DNA from: Candidatus Poseidonia sp.
GTDB taxonomy: Archaea; Thermoplasmatota; Poseidoniia; Poseidoniales; Poseidoniaceae
NCBI GenBank assembly: GCA_030828165.1
Contig: JAURDA010000005.1
Coordinates: 25,076 to 66,883 of the forward strand
DNA length: 41,808 nucleotides
Reading direction: 5' to 3'
Shown: piece after piece, positions 27,501 to 34,860 of the stretch
How the letters are laid out: the number at the start of each line of letters is the position of its first letter
Numbering within the stretch: the first letter of the stretch is position 1
Translations under genes and position numbers: made by a program
Notes under the pieces: generated by a model
The model's database searches: none
The model's input: the letters and a program-made list of their open reading frames with translations, nothing else
What the model was told of the DNA's origin: nothing

Positions 27501-29901
27501 CGTTTTGACAATCGTTGACGGCCATGGTGGAAAGGGTGTATTTGCAAACGCCGATGTTGGTTCCCGCATACAAATCCCCTCCGTCGATGACGAAATCAAA
27601 GAACTGGAAGGGTCGGGTCTGCCACGTGCTTCCTTGGCCGAAATTTGTGGCTTGGGTCCCGTCCCATTTGCGGGCGCCTTGCTGCGTTCCGATGTACAGA
27701 TTTGAGCCGTCGGATTCCAAGGCGTAGATTTGGTTTGAGGGCAGAACACCGCCTTGGTTTGACGCCAAAAGCGGTGACAGAATTTCCCCGGTGCTCATGT
27801 CCTTGCGAACCACGCCGTACCCTTGCAGGCCGAGGTGCAGGACATCACCGACCATGGCCACGGGAGCATTGTTGACGCCGTTGATGCCCGTGGAGCCCCA
27901 AGGCTCGAGCCAGGTGTCGTTGGCGATGTTGTAGCGCAACACGCCCTTGTCCTCGGTGGCCACGTACGCATTTCCGCCGAAAAGAGCCACATCACCAAGG
28001 AACGAAGAGGGCAAGCCGTTTGCGGTGTCGTACGCCGTGCATGCACCGGCCTGTTGGCCCGTACGTTGGAAGTGAACGAACACCCCACTGTCAAGACTCA
28101 TCACGACGTTGTTCACATCGACGGCCAAACCCACGATTTCCGAGGTTGAAGGGTAGCACCCCGAGGTTCCGTCGTAGGTGGTGAGCACTTGGCCGGCTTG
28201 ACTCATTTCTTTGACCGCTGGTTGGGCCCATGTGGCTGCAAACAAGGAGGTGGCTCCTGTGGAGGAAGGTGCCGTCACCAAGGCCACAGCATCGTCGTTT
28301 AAGCCGGTCCATGGCGTCATCCAAACGGCATTCCCGATGTCGTAGCGCAAGATTCCAGAGGCGTCGCCCGTCGAGATGTAGAGGATGTTGTCAAGTTCAA
28401 CGATGTCGATCATTTCCGTGGTTGCTGGTCCGCTTGCGAGGACGATGTTGCCCTCGAAGAAGGGGGCTTGGCCGGGGCTAAGGTGGGCCAAGGTTCCGCT
28501 TGCATCGTCGACCAGAAGTGCGGGTGTTGATGGCGACCCAACCCCTGCTCCATCCCACAGAAGCAGGGACGCACCGATTCCGGCGAGGTTGAGGTTTGCG
28601 AGGTCGTAGTTGGTGGAAAACACCCCGTTGGAGACGTTGTAGGTATGAACCGAATCTCCGTTGAGGATGTAGAGAACGCTCCCTACTCGTTGAATACCAG
28701 CGATGTCGTCGCTGTCCAGCCAATTGGCGGAGGTCCACGTGGAAAGCCAAAACCCAGCGGCGTAATCGAAGCGTCCGACGCCTGCGTCGGTGGAACCGAG
28801 GAGCAACTGGTTTCCGGAGGGCAGGATGTGGACCACGTTATCGGAGTGGAGGGAGTTGGCGGTTGACCAGGTGGAAAGCGCCTGAGCGTTGGCGGTGTTG
28901 TACCGCAACACGCCCGCGCCTTCAATGGAGGCGTACACGATGCCGTTGACTTCGGCCATGGCCAGAGCCTGCGAGGGGGCGTCGCTGGAGGTGGACACCA
29001 CGCGCTGCTTCCAAGCACCACCGTCCCACTCGTACAATCCCGTCCCGCCGGCTGCGAACACATCGCCGGCCCCGGTCATCAGGAAGCGGTCGACCTCGCC
29101 GTCGCCCAATGCAGCGAGGGTGCTGCTGTCGACGAGCGACATGGCTCGGAAAGTCCCATCGCCAAGCAGCAAATGAAGCACGGCGTTGGTGTCGTCAACC
29201 ACGATGTCCAACACCCCGCCTTCCGACTCGAAGTCGTAGGCGTCAACGATGACGGGGTCGTTGTTGGCGTTGAGCAGGAGGAGTTTTGTGGCGGTAGCCA
29301 AGTAGAGCAAGCCCGATGCATCGTCCACTTCGGCGTCGTTGATTTCAAACGTCACGGGCCTGAGCGAGACGAGCGGATCGGAAGGCGACAACACTTCGAT
29401 GATCATTTCGGTGATTTCGGCGTCCGACGGCAAATCCCATCCGGCACCTGAGTTGCTGTTGGGGTTCAAGCGACCGGTGTAGGTTGAGCCGCTTGCAAAA
29501 TTGTCGGCCTGCCCGAGCGTGCCCAATCCCCGCCAATCAAAGAGCGAGGTACCCATGCCGTTGACGGTGAGGTGCGGCTGGTTGATGGTCAACCCGTCTT
29601 CACCACTTGCTCGGATTTCGAGGGTCACGTTGGAGAGAACGGCGCCCGGAGCAAAGGAAAGGTTCCAGTCGGCCGTGGCTTGTTGGCCGGTGAGCGGGTT
29701 GGCGCCCGATGCGTCGAGGCGAACCCACCCCGTGTCGTTGCTTCCCTCCAGCGGCCACGAGACGCCGCTGGGTTCGGCATGGGCCGAAACCGTGGACAAG
29801 GTCAACAACGGACTCATGGACATCAAGAGCATGAGGGCCACCATCGAAACGGCCTTTCGGCGCTTTTGCGAGTGGCCATGTGCCCGATTCGCCTTGTTCA
29901 T
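21589..29901 (-). CDS. Giant secreted beta-propeller/fibronectin-III surface protein with C-terminal anchor
   Basis: About 2770 residues. A signal peptide occupies ~1-42 (basic SQKRRK, then MVALMLLMSMSPLLTL, cleavage near SAHA-EP). Roughly residues 200-1800 are repeated blades of ~45-60 residues with motifs such as GVLRYN, NQWLTPF, LYIGT and GLPSN, like two-component-regulator (Reg_prop) propellers. Several propellers in series are likely. Residues ~1950-2600 hold four or more fibronectin-III-like modules, each announced by RPDDGGS, HPDDDGTA or RPNDDGTA. A single membrane helix (IIAAGMVIIILLLLVLVV) is followed by a 112-residue cytoplasmic tail rich in Pro and Gln. The tail ends with two related motifs, DPSLLDGLL and DTSFLDDLL. 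It is probably a cell-surface adhesin, sensor or polymer-binding protein. ATG 29901 is supported by the signal peptide and a TATA-like box 26.5 bases upstream; the reading frame extends further upstream without support. Confidence 0.88.
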   Translation of the reverse strand: MNKANRAHGHSQKRRKAVSMVALMLLMSMSPLLTLSTVSAHAEPSGVSWPLEGSNDTGWVRLDASGANPLTGQQATADWNLSFAPGAVLSNVTLEIRASGEDGLTINQPHLTVNGMGTSLFDWRGLGTLGQADNFASGSTYTGRLNPNSNSGAGWDLPSDAEITEMIIEVLSPSDPLVSLRPVTFEINDAEVDDASGLLYLATATKLLLLNANNDPVIVDAYDFESEGGVLDIVVDDTNAVLHLLLGDGTFRAMSLVDSSTLAALGDGEVDRFLMTGAGDVFAAGGTGLYEWDGGAWKQRVVSTSSDAPSQALAMAEVNGIVYASIEGAGVLRYNTANAQALSTWSTANSLHSDNVVHILPSGNQLLLGSTDAGVGRFDYAAGFWLSTWTSANWLDSDDIAGIQRVGSVLYILNGDSVHTYNVSNGVFSTNYDLANLNLAGIGASLLLWDGAGVGSPSTPALLVDDASGTLAHLSPGQAPFFEGNIVLASGPATTEMIDIVELDNILYISTGDASGILRYDIGNAVWMTPWTGLNDDAVALVTAPSSTGATSLFAATWAQPAVKEMSQAGQVLTTYDGTSGCYPSTSEIVGLAVDVNNVVMSLDSGVFVHFQRTGQQAGACTAYDTANGLPSSFLGDVALFGGNAYVATEDKGVLRYNIANDTWLEPWGSTGINGVNNAPVAMVGDVLHLGLQGYGVVRKDMSTGEILSPLLASNQGGVLPSNQIYALESDGSNLYIGTQQGARKWDGTQATNFGQGSTWQTRPFQFFDFVIDGGDLYAGTNIGVCKYTLSTMAVNDCQNVYDGMPNWATYSVGVDASYVYGGTNDGVGLITKSNFQHDTNWGEGTQTGNAVVEIMGDIAYIGTEGLGVLRYNITSNQWLTPFNEDNGVLDGGNDDVTGLVADIRPNLLWVGGDDGFQLINVTNGFEAFDIERNSNLYTASGPPHEMVIHNNILYYHANTASDEVSRLDVANVTALSNLDIGAQVGENGGDITSMEIVGNELLVSVVSGQWWNADGSGGIARWDTVNTSFAPNVLPTGSIDRVTAYESSAGNTWVAWGELKLDLYDANRSLVNSWTSFDLPIRGIVEYDGETLFATEDGVLRYNETTNQWNSKWEAGNGLPTNAGSRFFELWTDGNDLAIGGARFSNFGGFQEGIISHLSASGAWTTYPADSLANVPDGYPISMEMCGGVLNVAMYNGNGGIARIDLQNGTLTPLARTQLDGIGPASVTCDAQDTLYIGYYNDNQPVSRYSYVSGAFLSSLTTSSHNLPSDRVWYDGLAHSGTQLLVGHGIGLSGTNVIGGGYSALVANGATALQAQVYSGGSSVTSFQWQSGSSQWLIGQAGGASGYSHVSSLSSNGMQKIVDLPGLVSGQVSAMTANSTHIWVATGGGQTGGAGNFGGSGTGLLQGIFLPNGSVEWTYGWTLPGNTVANDLMLNGGDLYIASNPDGLYKLNLRTQSITAISGSLHGKFDTMHLYNGEYVIGLAGDGGSPPGVQMFDPSTGQFGNGRLIAGLPSNIVNGFTSTTDVLYIATNGGIGRWNYSTNDWMDSITAGNGLPNDIVEDVVSVGDDIYMATPSGVFVWDASTGNGTTMTTANGLMGQSAWGLVKHTSSSGSVSILVSHDGRGAERPGVSIVDATTQQVTSTHRFDQLPSNTVTSLTSDWWGLHIATDGWPLTHWNASSGDFEDGVRFTQVQYPVHSMFSNGDQILALGGQNDGMLVEARTFAHASLQTFRPGSVTGGTLGADTIWIITEDGLQGWANNRQYTPVQEISMRRALPLTLRAMNNGGGLDVSNMTHPGMPVQLVDVAAPFQLDNAQGTPGVHNLLFQNVPVVMTSPVEGAAVWAKAVSLEYDVTLNISGDPALGLNLQDAVDNGQLFNNTRHVSLRLYSPANGSLEARITYDYVRSDTPVAMEGLLDRPDDGGSTLTASWSLVHDEDFARYLIFVNEGPWSTSPTELMLQGQSPDKAISLHSRLSADVETANGQPLQDGVDYYATVVVEYSDGRWGEVADALGPASPSDEIPGAPLWASAQALGSSGDDGDVELEWARCTALDLSRTNIYVATTPMTDAYGRTPYTSIAPNEGNLSVLSLTPAVPVWIGLTCVDEAGQENLANVTVVGPIVPTGELNDNEPPEPVEGTAASDIPDDEGGRLLVTWNQSDAEDCAFYTVLIKQGDHVLENGERSGVDGFSQAAVVNPCDETEAVISSMDGVPLIDGQVYTFGVVAYDVWLNGNTDEVTLVTATPFQNIVGQGSTPPRITSLMAFDHPDDDGTAIDVVWEPSTVDDFASYTVWVSNRPVSNLASAYAAFGTDPDACGCFSFNKQWIDERTNPIELTLSTALYVPDGGELTDGTLGLIQPDVDLYVAVTVHDLKGNVHLTNLTQVTVTPIDNQNDITAPDRVTELDLRDRPNDDGTALLLDFEPSTSGDVAFYEVHAATYDFAGAVTAQLPSVATLGRNPAFPVVIDLVAGDAPVVPGQEIWVAVVAVDTSGNAHTTQLTMVSAASTDEGVTDAGIYLPDIENVEAAWFEDTNILVEWQHSIDANVRGYHVYISDEMFVSTEDATMVGQTVSDNTFLITAEIFGELDTASAWFVGVVPYDDTVAKSTVESVKVDPLQTDEQVGETSDETGQLSLDSLLTGPNIIAAGMVIIILLLLVLVVRSRGATSRKAKGWELQEATWGIQDKDWSDVPPAPPSMAAPAPPQGVPTQQANDIFAAADQIRAASTGREVYQQQQPVLSPQVDPSLLDGLLDETPATPKMPQIDTSFLDDLL

Positions 29902-29923
29902 GAAGGAAACGGGTCTTTCCCCG

Positions 29924-29931
29924 TATTTGAA
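29924..29931 (-). promoter_or_regulatory. Candidate TATA box of the giant surface-protein gene
   Basis: Read on the reverse strand the box is TTCAAATA, centred 26.5 bases before the ATG at 29901. That suggests a leaderless transcript. The same box at the same distance precedes the MMPL transporter gene. The rest of the 191-base divergent region to 30092 shows no clear box for the malic enzyme gene. Confidence 0.5.
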
Positions 29932-30092
29932 ACAGGCCCTTGATTGATGGAACAATGATTCAGCGATTTGGGGACAAAACGGGTCCGTTTCGGTTCCGCC
30001 GTCGCCGGTTTTGCCTTGGATTGATGCCCGAACGGTCCGTTTCCGCACAACACTCAAACACCCCACCCTCTCCCATGGTGCCGGGACTTCGT

Positions 30093-32417
30093 ATGTCGTT
30101 GAACAAAAAGGACCGTCTGCTCCGCAAAGAGGCGCTTGAGTACCACGAAGCGGAACCAAAGGGGAAGATCAAGGTCGTTCCCACCAAACCCCATTCAACG
30201 GCTTACGAATTGAGCCTTGCCTACTCTCCTGGCGTGGCCTACCCCTGCCTTGAGATTGAAAAGCGTCCTGAGGACGCGTACCGGTACACCTCCAAAGGCA
30301 ACCTCGTTGCCGTGATCTCAAACGGGACGGCCGTGCTTGGCTTGGGCAACATCGGTGCGCTGGCGAGCAAGCCCGTGATGGAAGGCAAGGGCCTCTTGCT
30401 GAAGACCTTCGCCGGCATTGATGTGTTTGACATCGAGGTCGATACCGAAGACCCGGAGGAATTCATCAACACCGTGGTCAACATCTCGAAAACCTTTGGC
30501 GGCATCAATCTCGAAGACATCAAGGCGCCCGAGTGTTTTGAAATCGAGCGGCGAATTGCCGAAGCGACCGATATCCCGGTGATGCACGACGACCAACACG
30601 GGACCGCCATCATCTCCGCTGCGGCCCTCTTGAACGCAGCCGAACTCCAAGGGAAGGCCTTGGGCGACCTGAAGGTCGTGGTCATCGGCGCCGGAGCATC
30701 GGCCATCGCTTGTGCAAATCACTACGTTGCCGTTGGCGTTTCGATGGCCAACATCACCCTGGTCGACAGCCAAGGCATCGTGACCAAGGCTCGGTTGGAT
30801 GCCGGTGAACTGAACGAATACAAGGCGCCGTTCGCCCACGATCGGCCCGCCGGTGAACTTGCGGACGCCCTGAAAGGCGCTGACGTGATGCTCGGGCTTT
30901 CCCGGGGTGGTCTTGTCAGCGGCGAGATGGTCGCCAGCATGGCTGAGAAACCCATCATCTTCGCGCTCGCCAACCCCACGCCGGAAATCACGCCCGAAGA
31001 GGTGCTGAAGGTTCGCGAAGACGCGATCATCGCCACCGGGCGGTCGGATTATCCCAATCAAGTCAACAACGTGCTCGGATTCCCCTACATCTTCCGCGGC
31101 GCCCTTGACGTGCGGGCGAGGGACATCACGCAGAACATGAAAATGGCCGCTACCCGGGCGCTTGCAGCTCTGGCCAAAGAACCGGTTCCCGACTACATAT
31201 CGGCTGCTTACGACGGCGTAGTCATGCAATACGGGCCGGAATACATCATTCCCAAACCCTTTGATCGACGCGTGTTGATTTGGGAAGCTGCCGCCGTTGC
31301 GGAAGCGGCGATTGAGGAAGGCGTCGCTCGGGTAACGCCCGAGGAATTCAGCCTCGTTCGTTACCGGGAGGAATTGGAAGCACGCCTCGGCGAATCCTAC
31401 TCCGTCATGCGTCAAGTCATCAACCAGGTCAAGGGCAAAGGCAAACGCATCGTTTTCCCCGAAGGCGACAAAGAATCCGTGCTTCGGGCAGCGGCCCAAT
31501 TGGTCGAGCAAAACATCTGCTCTCCCATCTTGCTCGGGCCGGTCGACCGCATCGACCGCATGGTCGAGGAACTCGGTCTGAACTTCGCCTACGAAGCCTG
31601 CGACCCCCGCTATGACGAACGCCGAAAAACCGTCTACGCCAACGCTTTCTTCAAGCGACGTCAACGGAAGGGAACCACATGGCCCGACGCCGCTCGCCTG
31701 CTGAAAAGCCGACCCTACTTTGCGGCGCAAATGGTCCATTCAGGCGATGCTGACGGGTTTGTCGGCGGTGTGAGTCGGAATTACGCCGATGTGCTTCGGC
31801 CAACGCTGGAACTCATCGGCAAAGCGGACGACGCCCATTGCGTCATCGGCTGTTACATGATGAACATCAAGGGCCGGACCATCTTCCTCGCGGATGCGAC
31901 CGTGAACGTCTACCCCGACAGCCGAACGTTGGCTGAAATTGCCGTCCAAACCGCGAAGGTTGCACGCCGATTTGGTGTGGTCCCTCGGGTGGCGATGCTC
32001 TCGTTTTCCAACTTCGGGTCCACCCGCGCTCAGCGGAGCGAACGCATTGAAGATGCGGTCCAAATCGCCCGGACGCTCGACCCCACCTTGATGATCGACG
32101 GGCCGATGCAAAGCGACACGGCCCTCAATCCCGCGGTTCAGGAAGAATACCCGTTCATGGAACTCGTCGGTCCTGCCAACGTGTTGATTTTACCCAACCT
32201 CGCCTCAGCAAACATCGCTTACAAATTGCTTGAAGAGCTCGGCGATGCCGAGATGACGGGCCCCATCCTGGAGGGCATGGCTCACCCCGTGCAACTCGTC
32301 GCTCGCCAAGACGGTGTTCGCCACATCGTGAACATGGCCACCATCTGCACGGCCGATTCGCTTCGTAAGGCCAAGATTTGGGCCACGCTGACCCAAGGTC
32401 AGGACACGTCGTCGTAG
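30093..32417 (+). CDS. maeB: Malic enzyme with C-terminal phosphotransacetylase-like domain
   Basis: NAD(P)-dependent malic enzyme (malate to pyruvate, CO2 and reduced cofactor), MaeB type, 774 residues against 759 in E. coli. The malic domain has AYSPGVA with Tyr44, SKPVMEGK with Lys93, and metal ligands Glu141, Asp142 and Asp167 (MHDDQHGTA). The Rossmann nucleotide site is VVIGAGASAIA (~195). Residues ~430-770 resemble phosphotransacetylase (RIVFPEGDKESVLRAA, VGGVSRNYADVLRPTL). In bacterial MaeB this part is regulatory and binds acetyl-CoA rather than being an active transferase. ATG 30093 was chosen because it gives the standard N-terminus; ATG 30075 is possible, and earlier codons look non-coding. 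It links the TCA cycle to pyruvate. It converges on the next gene with a 19-base overlap. Confidence 0.93.
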   Translation: MSLNKKDRLLRKEALEYHEAEPKGKIKVVPTKPHSTAYELSLAYSPGVAYPCLEIEKRPEDAYRYTSKGNLVAVISNGTAVLGLGNIGALASKPVMEGKGLLLKTFAGIDVFDIEVDTEDPEEFINTVVNISKTFGGINLEDIKAPECFEIERRIAEATDIPVMHDDQHGTAIISAAALLNAAELQGKALGDLKVVVIGAGASAIACANHYVAVGVSMANITLVDSQGIVTKARLDAGELNEYKAPFAHDRPAGELADALKGADVMLGLSRGGLVSGEMVASMAEKPIIFALANPTPEITPEEVLKVREDAIIATGRSDYPNQVNNVLGFPYIFRGALDVRARDITQNMKMAATRALAALAKEPVPDYISAAYDGVVMQYGPEYIIPKPFDRRVLIWEAAAVAEAAIEEGVARVTPEEFSLVRYREELEARLGESYSVMRQVINQVKGKGKRIVFPEGDKESVLRAAAQLVEQNICSPILLGPVDRIDRMVEELGLNFAYEACDPRYDERRKTVYANAFFKRRQRKGTTWPDAARLLKSRPYFAAQMVHSGDADGFVGGVSRNYADVLRPTLELIGKADDAHCVIGCYMMNIKGRTIFLADATVNVYPDSRTLAEIAVQTAKVARRFGVVPRVAMLSFSNFGSTRAQRSERIEDAVQIARTLDPTLMIDGPMQSDTALNPAVQEEYPFMELVGPANVLILPNLASANIAYKLLEELGDAEMTGPILEGMAHPVQLVARQDGVRHIVNMATICTADSLRKAKIWATLTQGQDTSS

Positions 32418-33241
32418 CGAAGCATCGGTCGTTTCGGTCGCCAAAGGGCTCCGGTCAGAAAGCCAGCGCACAGGCCACCAAAGAGCAGGTTGACCCATCC
32501 GTCCACCGCATAACTGCTCATCCCTCGAAGCACCGGAATGAGGAAGGACGGCACGATGCCGAGGACGGTTGTCCACAGCAGTTCAGCGCGTAAGTTTGAC
32601 CAGCGGTCGGTCGCCTCGGGCACCCGCTTGGGCGAGCCTTGGCGCAGGGGTGTTAACGCAAGGCGGGCCACGACGTTGGGCAACGGCCGTTCTCGTGGAA
32701 CGCTGGTAATGGCGGTCACTTCGGCGTTTTTTGGATGGACGGCCATGGCGGCGACCTGACGGGAAGCCGGGCCCAGCACCTCGTTGGGCCGGGGGCGGCC
32801 GTCCATCATGGCGCCTCGGTTGTTGGATGCCGGAGCGTCGCACAAGCGTTCGGTAAGGCCCGGACGGAGGTGGACCAGGTTTTGCGAGGTGGCGGTTTTC
32901 CATTCGCTCTCGCTCAAGGCTCGCACCTCCCAAGGGCCATCCTGTTGGGCCGTAAACGCTCGAAAATCCTCCCCGGCCATCACGTGGCTTGCGAGTTCGT
33001 TGAGATCATCCGAGGTCAAGGCTTCCATGGTCTCATCGGGTTTGTCGTCCGCCGAGGGCAACCCCAGGGCGACGGCCACATTACGTTCCGTGAGCGGGTT
33101 GTTCATGACGAAAAATGACGGAAGTTTCGCCTCGTAGCACGGCCGTTGGCTGGCGTAAACCCACCCGCCCTTTGTTGTTCCCAAAACGGTGGTGGCGGCC
33201 TCAACACGAGCGAAGGTCAGGCCGTTGAGGGTGACCGACAC
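32399..33241 (-). CDS. Degenerate SUMF1/FGE-like domain protein with C-terminal membrane helices
   Basis: A 280-residue protein. The first ~130 residues resemble, weakly, the start of formylglycine-generating/sulfatase-modifying-factor domains. LTFARVEA and TTKGGW are followed by EAKLPSFFVMNNPLTERNV (compare LPSFYI--xPVTNxxY), and RALSESEWKTATS resembles RLPTEAEWEYAAR. The catalytic cysteine region of true FGE enzymes is not visible, so it would be a non-catalytic or lectin-like variant. A linker follows, then two hydrophobic helices (LLWTTVLGIVPSFLIPVL ~218-236, and WVNLLFGGLCAGFLTGAL ~248-266). There is no N-terminal signal peptide. It starts 9 bases after the GST-like gene stop and overlaps maeB by 19 bases. 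The family call is tentative; that the gene is real is more secure. Confidence 0.65.
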   Translation of the reverse strand: MSVTLNGLTFARVEAATTVLGTTKGGWVYASQRPCYEAKLPSFFVMNNPLTERNVAVALGLPSADDKPDETMEALTSDDLNELASHVMAGEDFRAFTAQQDGPWEVRALSESEWKTATSQNLVHLRPGLTERLCDAPASNNRGAMMDGRPRPNEVLGPASRQVAAMAVHPKNAEVTAITSVPRERPLPNVVARLALTPLRQGSPKRVPEATDRWSNLRAELLWTTVLGIVPSFLIPVLRGMSSYAVDGWVNLLFGGLCAGFLTGALWRPKRPMLRYDDVS

Positions 33242-33250
33242 GGTCCCACC

Positions 33251-33943
33251 TCACGCAAGGGTCCCTTCCATCCGTCGGTACCACGCCATCCCGGCTGCGT
33301 GGTCGCTTAGCAGCGAAAATTGGGGAAAGGGCGAGACCGAACGCATGTAGCCAAAGGCTGCAAAGTCAACCAAATCCGGCTGCTGCCCACCGAAGAAGGG
33401 TTCGCCGTTGTGGGCATCGGTGAATTCGCCGAGCAGATCGTGCCACAGTTGCTTTGGACGCCGACCGTCGCTCTTGACCCGTTTTCGGGCGATGATGCCC
33501 CACATGATTGGAAAACCTGCCCAAGCGTAAAGGCGCTTTGAAAAGAACCCGAAAGTTTCGATTTTCGAAATTCGGGTGGTCGTTTTCAACGCTGACCCCA
33601 ACGACCCGTAGAGGATGGGAACGGTGGCTTTGGAGAGATGGGTGTCGACCCATTCCATCCAGGTCGCTTGGCGTTCCGCGTCGCCGATGGCGGCGAGTTT
33701 TCCACCGTTGTAGGTGGCGTCAATGTGGCGCAAAAGCGGGGTGGAATCCACGTGGTGGGCGCCGTTTTCGTCGGTGAACACGGGGACTTTTCCCCAATCG
33801 CCGGCGAAGGACACCTCTTTGCGAATCTTCATGCCGTTGACGCCGACGTACTCCACGTCGAGGTCAAGATGCTCGATGAGGCCGCGTACCTTCCAGCAGA
33901 ACGGGCAGGAATAGAGAAGGTGCAATTGCGGCGTTTGAGCCAT
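33251..33943 (-). CDS. GST-family protein, PGES2-like with CPFC motif
   Basis: A 230-residue protein of the glutathione S-transferase superfamily. The N-terminal thioredoxin-like domain has LLYSCPFCWKVRG with Cys13 and Cys16, a glutaredoxin-type redox motif. GKVPVFTDENG holds the cis-proline, and DSTPLLRHID corresponds to the DSxxI motif that contacts the gamma-glutamyl group. The pattern resembles membrane-associated prostaglandin E synthase 2 and related bacterial Grx-GST proteins. The C-terminal helical domain includes PDLVDFAAFGYMRS, typical of GSTs. ATG 33943 is preferred; the extension to 34033 overlaps the upstream gene. Archaea generally lack glutathione, so the real thiol partner is an open question. 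It sits between two short-spaced genes on the same strand. Confidence 0.85.
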   Translation of the reverse strand: MAQTPQLHLLYSCPFCWKVRGLIEHLDLDVEYVGVNGMKIRKEVSFAGDWGKVPVFTDENGAHHVDSTPLLRHIDATYNGGKLAAIGDAERQATWMEWVDTHLSKATVPILYGSLGSALKTTTRISKIETFGFFSKRLYAWAGFPIMWGIIARKRVKSDGRRPKQLWHDLLGEFTDAHNGEPFFGGQQPDLVDFAAFGYMRSVSPFPQFSLLSDHAAGMAWYRRMEGTLA

Positions 33944-33968
33944 GGTGCTTGGTGCAGGGCTTCCTTCT

Positions 33969-34307
33969 TCAAGCCTCGTTCTCGTCGCCTTGAGGCGGTT
34001 TCCAACCGGCTTTCCAAAACGCCAAATCGTCAAGCCACACCAACCATTCCTTATCGGTGCACGTCAACAGACGAAACGCCCGACTTTCCAAGCCTTCTCG
34101 AAGATGAGGAGCCATGTCGCCTCGGTCCATGGCGTCCTTCCATTCCACCTGCATGTGACGGATTTGACGGCGAGCCTCTTCGGGGTTGTCAAAGTTCAAC
34201 TCGCAGGCGTCCCGTAGTTCTGACAACCAGGTCCGTGTGTCTTTGAGAATCGGATCGTTGTTGTAGGCGGTCGAGGCGCGCTTTTTCCCAAAGGGCCACC
34301 ATCCCAT
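33969..34307 (-). CDS. Small soluble protein of unknown function
   Basis: A 112-residue protein with no family recognised. It begins MGWWPFGKKR, then is largely helical and charged (TRTWLSELRDACELNF, EEARRQIRHMQVEWKDAM), and ends with aromatic-rich KEWLVWLDDLAFWKAGWKPP. There are no membrane segments, signal peptide or metal-binding cysteine clusters. ATG 34307 was chosen because the reading frame upstream (to 34421) would overlap the divergent rlmH gene and looks non-coding. It is the first of three closely spaced reverse genes: 25 bases separate it from the GST-like gene. The start of this set lacks an obvious TATA box. Confidence 0.65.
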   Translation of the reverse strand: MGWWPFGKKRASTAYNNDPILKDTRTWLSELRDACELNFDNPEEARRQIRHMQVEWKDAMDRGDMAPHLREGLESRAFRLLTCTDKEWLVWLDDLAFWKAGWKPPQGDENEA

Positions 34308-34354
34308 GATGGGCTGGCGGCCTTGGGGTTCATGGAGTTGTTTGTTCGCCGAGG

Positions 34355-34362
34355 TTTGAAAT
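34355..34362 (+). promoter_or_regulatory. Candidate TATA box of rlmH
   Basis: TTTGAAAT is centred 26.5 bases before the rlmH ATG at 34385, the spacing expected for a leaderless archaeal transcript. Confidence 0.45.
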
Positions 34363-34384
34363 CGCCACCACCTCTCGGTAGGGC

Positions 34385-34819
34385 ATGGGTCGTCTCGTTC
34401 TGCACACCCACGGCGTACCAAAAGAAGCGGCGTTCAAACAACTGATCACCATGTACGGTGACCGTTTGAAGACGAGGGGCGTGCGAATTGAACACCACCC
34501 GTCCAAACTTTCACCCGAGGCCTACGTCAACCGAATCCTCGGTGCCGGAGGTGTCCTGTTATTGCTGGACGAGGGTGGCGAAATCGGCGACTCGATGGCT
34601 TTCGCCGAACGCTATGAGATCTGGCAACTCGGAAGCGAAGCGACTCACCTGGCCATCGGCCCGGCCGAAGGCTGGCCTGATCTGAACGTCCTCAACTCGA
34701 TTCAACGCTTGTCGCTCTCGCCGATGACCTTCCCGCATGAATTGGCGGCGGTCGTCTTGGTGGAACAGGTCTACCGTGCAAGCGAGATTCAACGCGGTTC
34801 GGGTTATCACAAAGCATGA
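34385..34819 (+). CDS. rlmH: RlmH-type 23S rRNA pseudouridine methyltransferase
   Basis: A SPOUT-class methyltransferase that in bacteria methylates N3 of pseudouridine 1915 in 23S rRNA helix 69. The C-terminal half is diagnostic: [20 protein letters not shown], then [10 protein letters not shown] (SAM-binding knot), [20 protein letters not shown] and the terminal [14 protein letters not shown]. The length of 144 residues is slightly below the bacterial ~155. The N-terminal half is divergent. The start at 34385 is supported by a TATA-like box at leaderless spacing. The gene is divergent from the small-protein gene at 34307 and followed 41 bases later by a membrane-protein gene. RlmH orthologs are known from some archaea, so the assignment is comfortable. 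Confidence 0.9.
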   Translation: MGRLVLHTHGVPKEAAFKQLITMYGDRLKTRGVRIEHHPSKLSPEAYVNRILGAGGVLLLLDEGGEIGDSMAFAERYEIWQLGSEATHLAIGPAEGWPDLNVLNSIQRLSLSPMTFPHELAAVVLVEQVYRASEIQRGSGYHKA

Positions 34820-34860
34820 TAGCAGACCGTTGGGCGTTGGATGGGCAAGGAGGGTGAGAT

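Noticed and set aside
21700-29300. Tandem DNA repeats or a CRISPR-like array inside the surface-protein gene
   Set aside because: The repetition is at protein level (propeller blades, fibronectin-type modules) with diverged DNA, and there are no identical short repeats with spacers.
29902-30159. N-terminal extension of the surface-protein reading frame
   Set aside because: It would bury the signal peptide 86 residues inside and overlap the maeB start.
30318-31739. A 473-codon reverse reading frame opposite maeB
   Set aside because: It is entirely antisense to conserved malic-enzyme motifs and its translation shows no family features.
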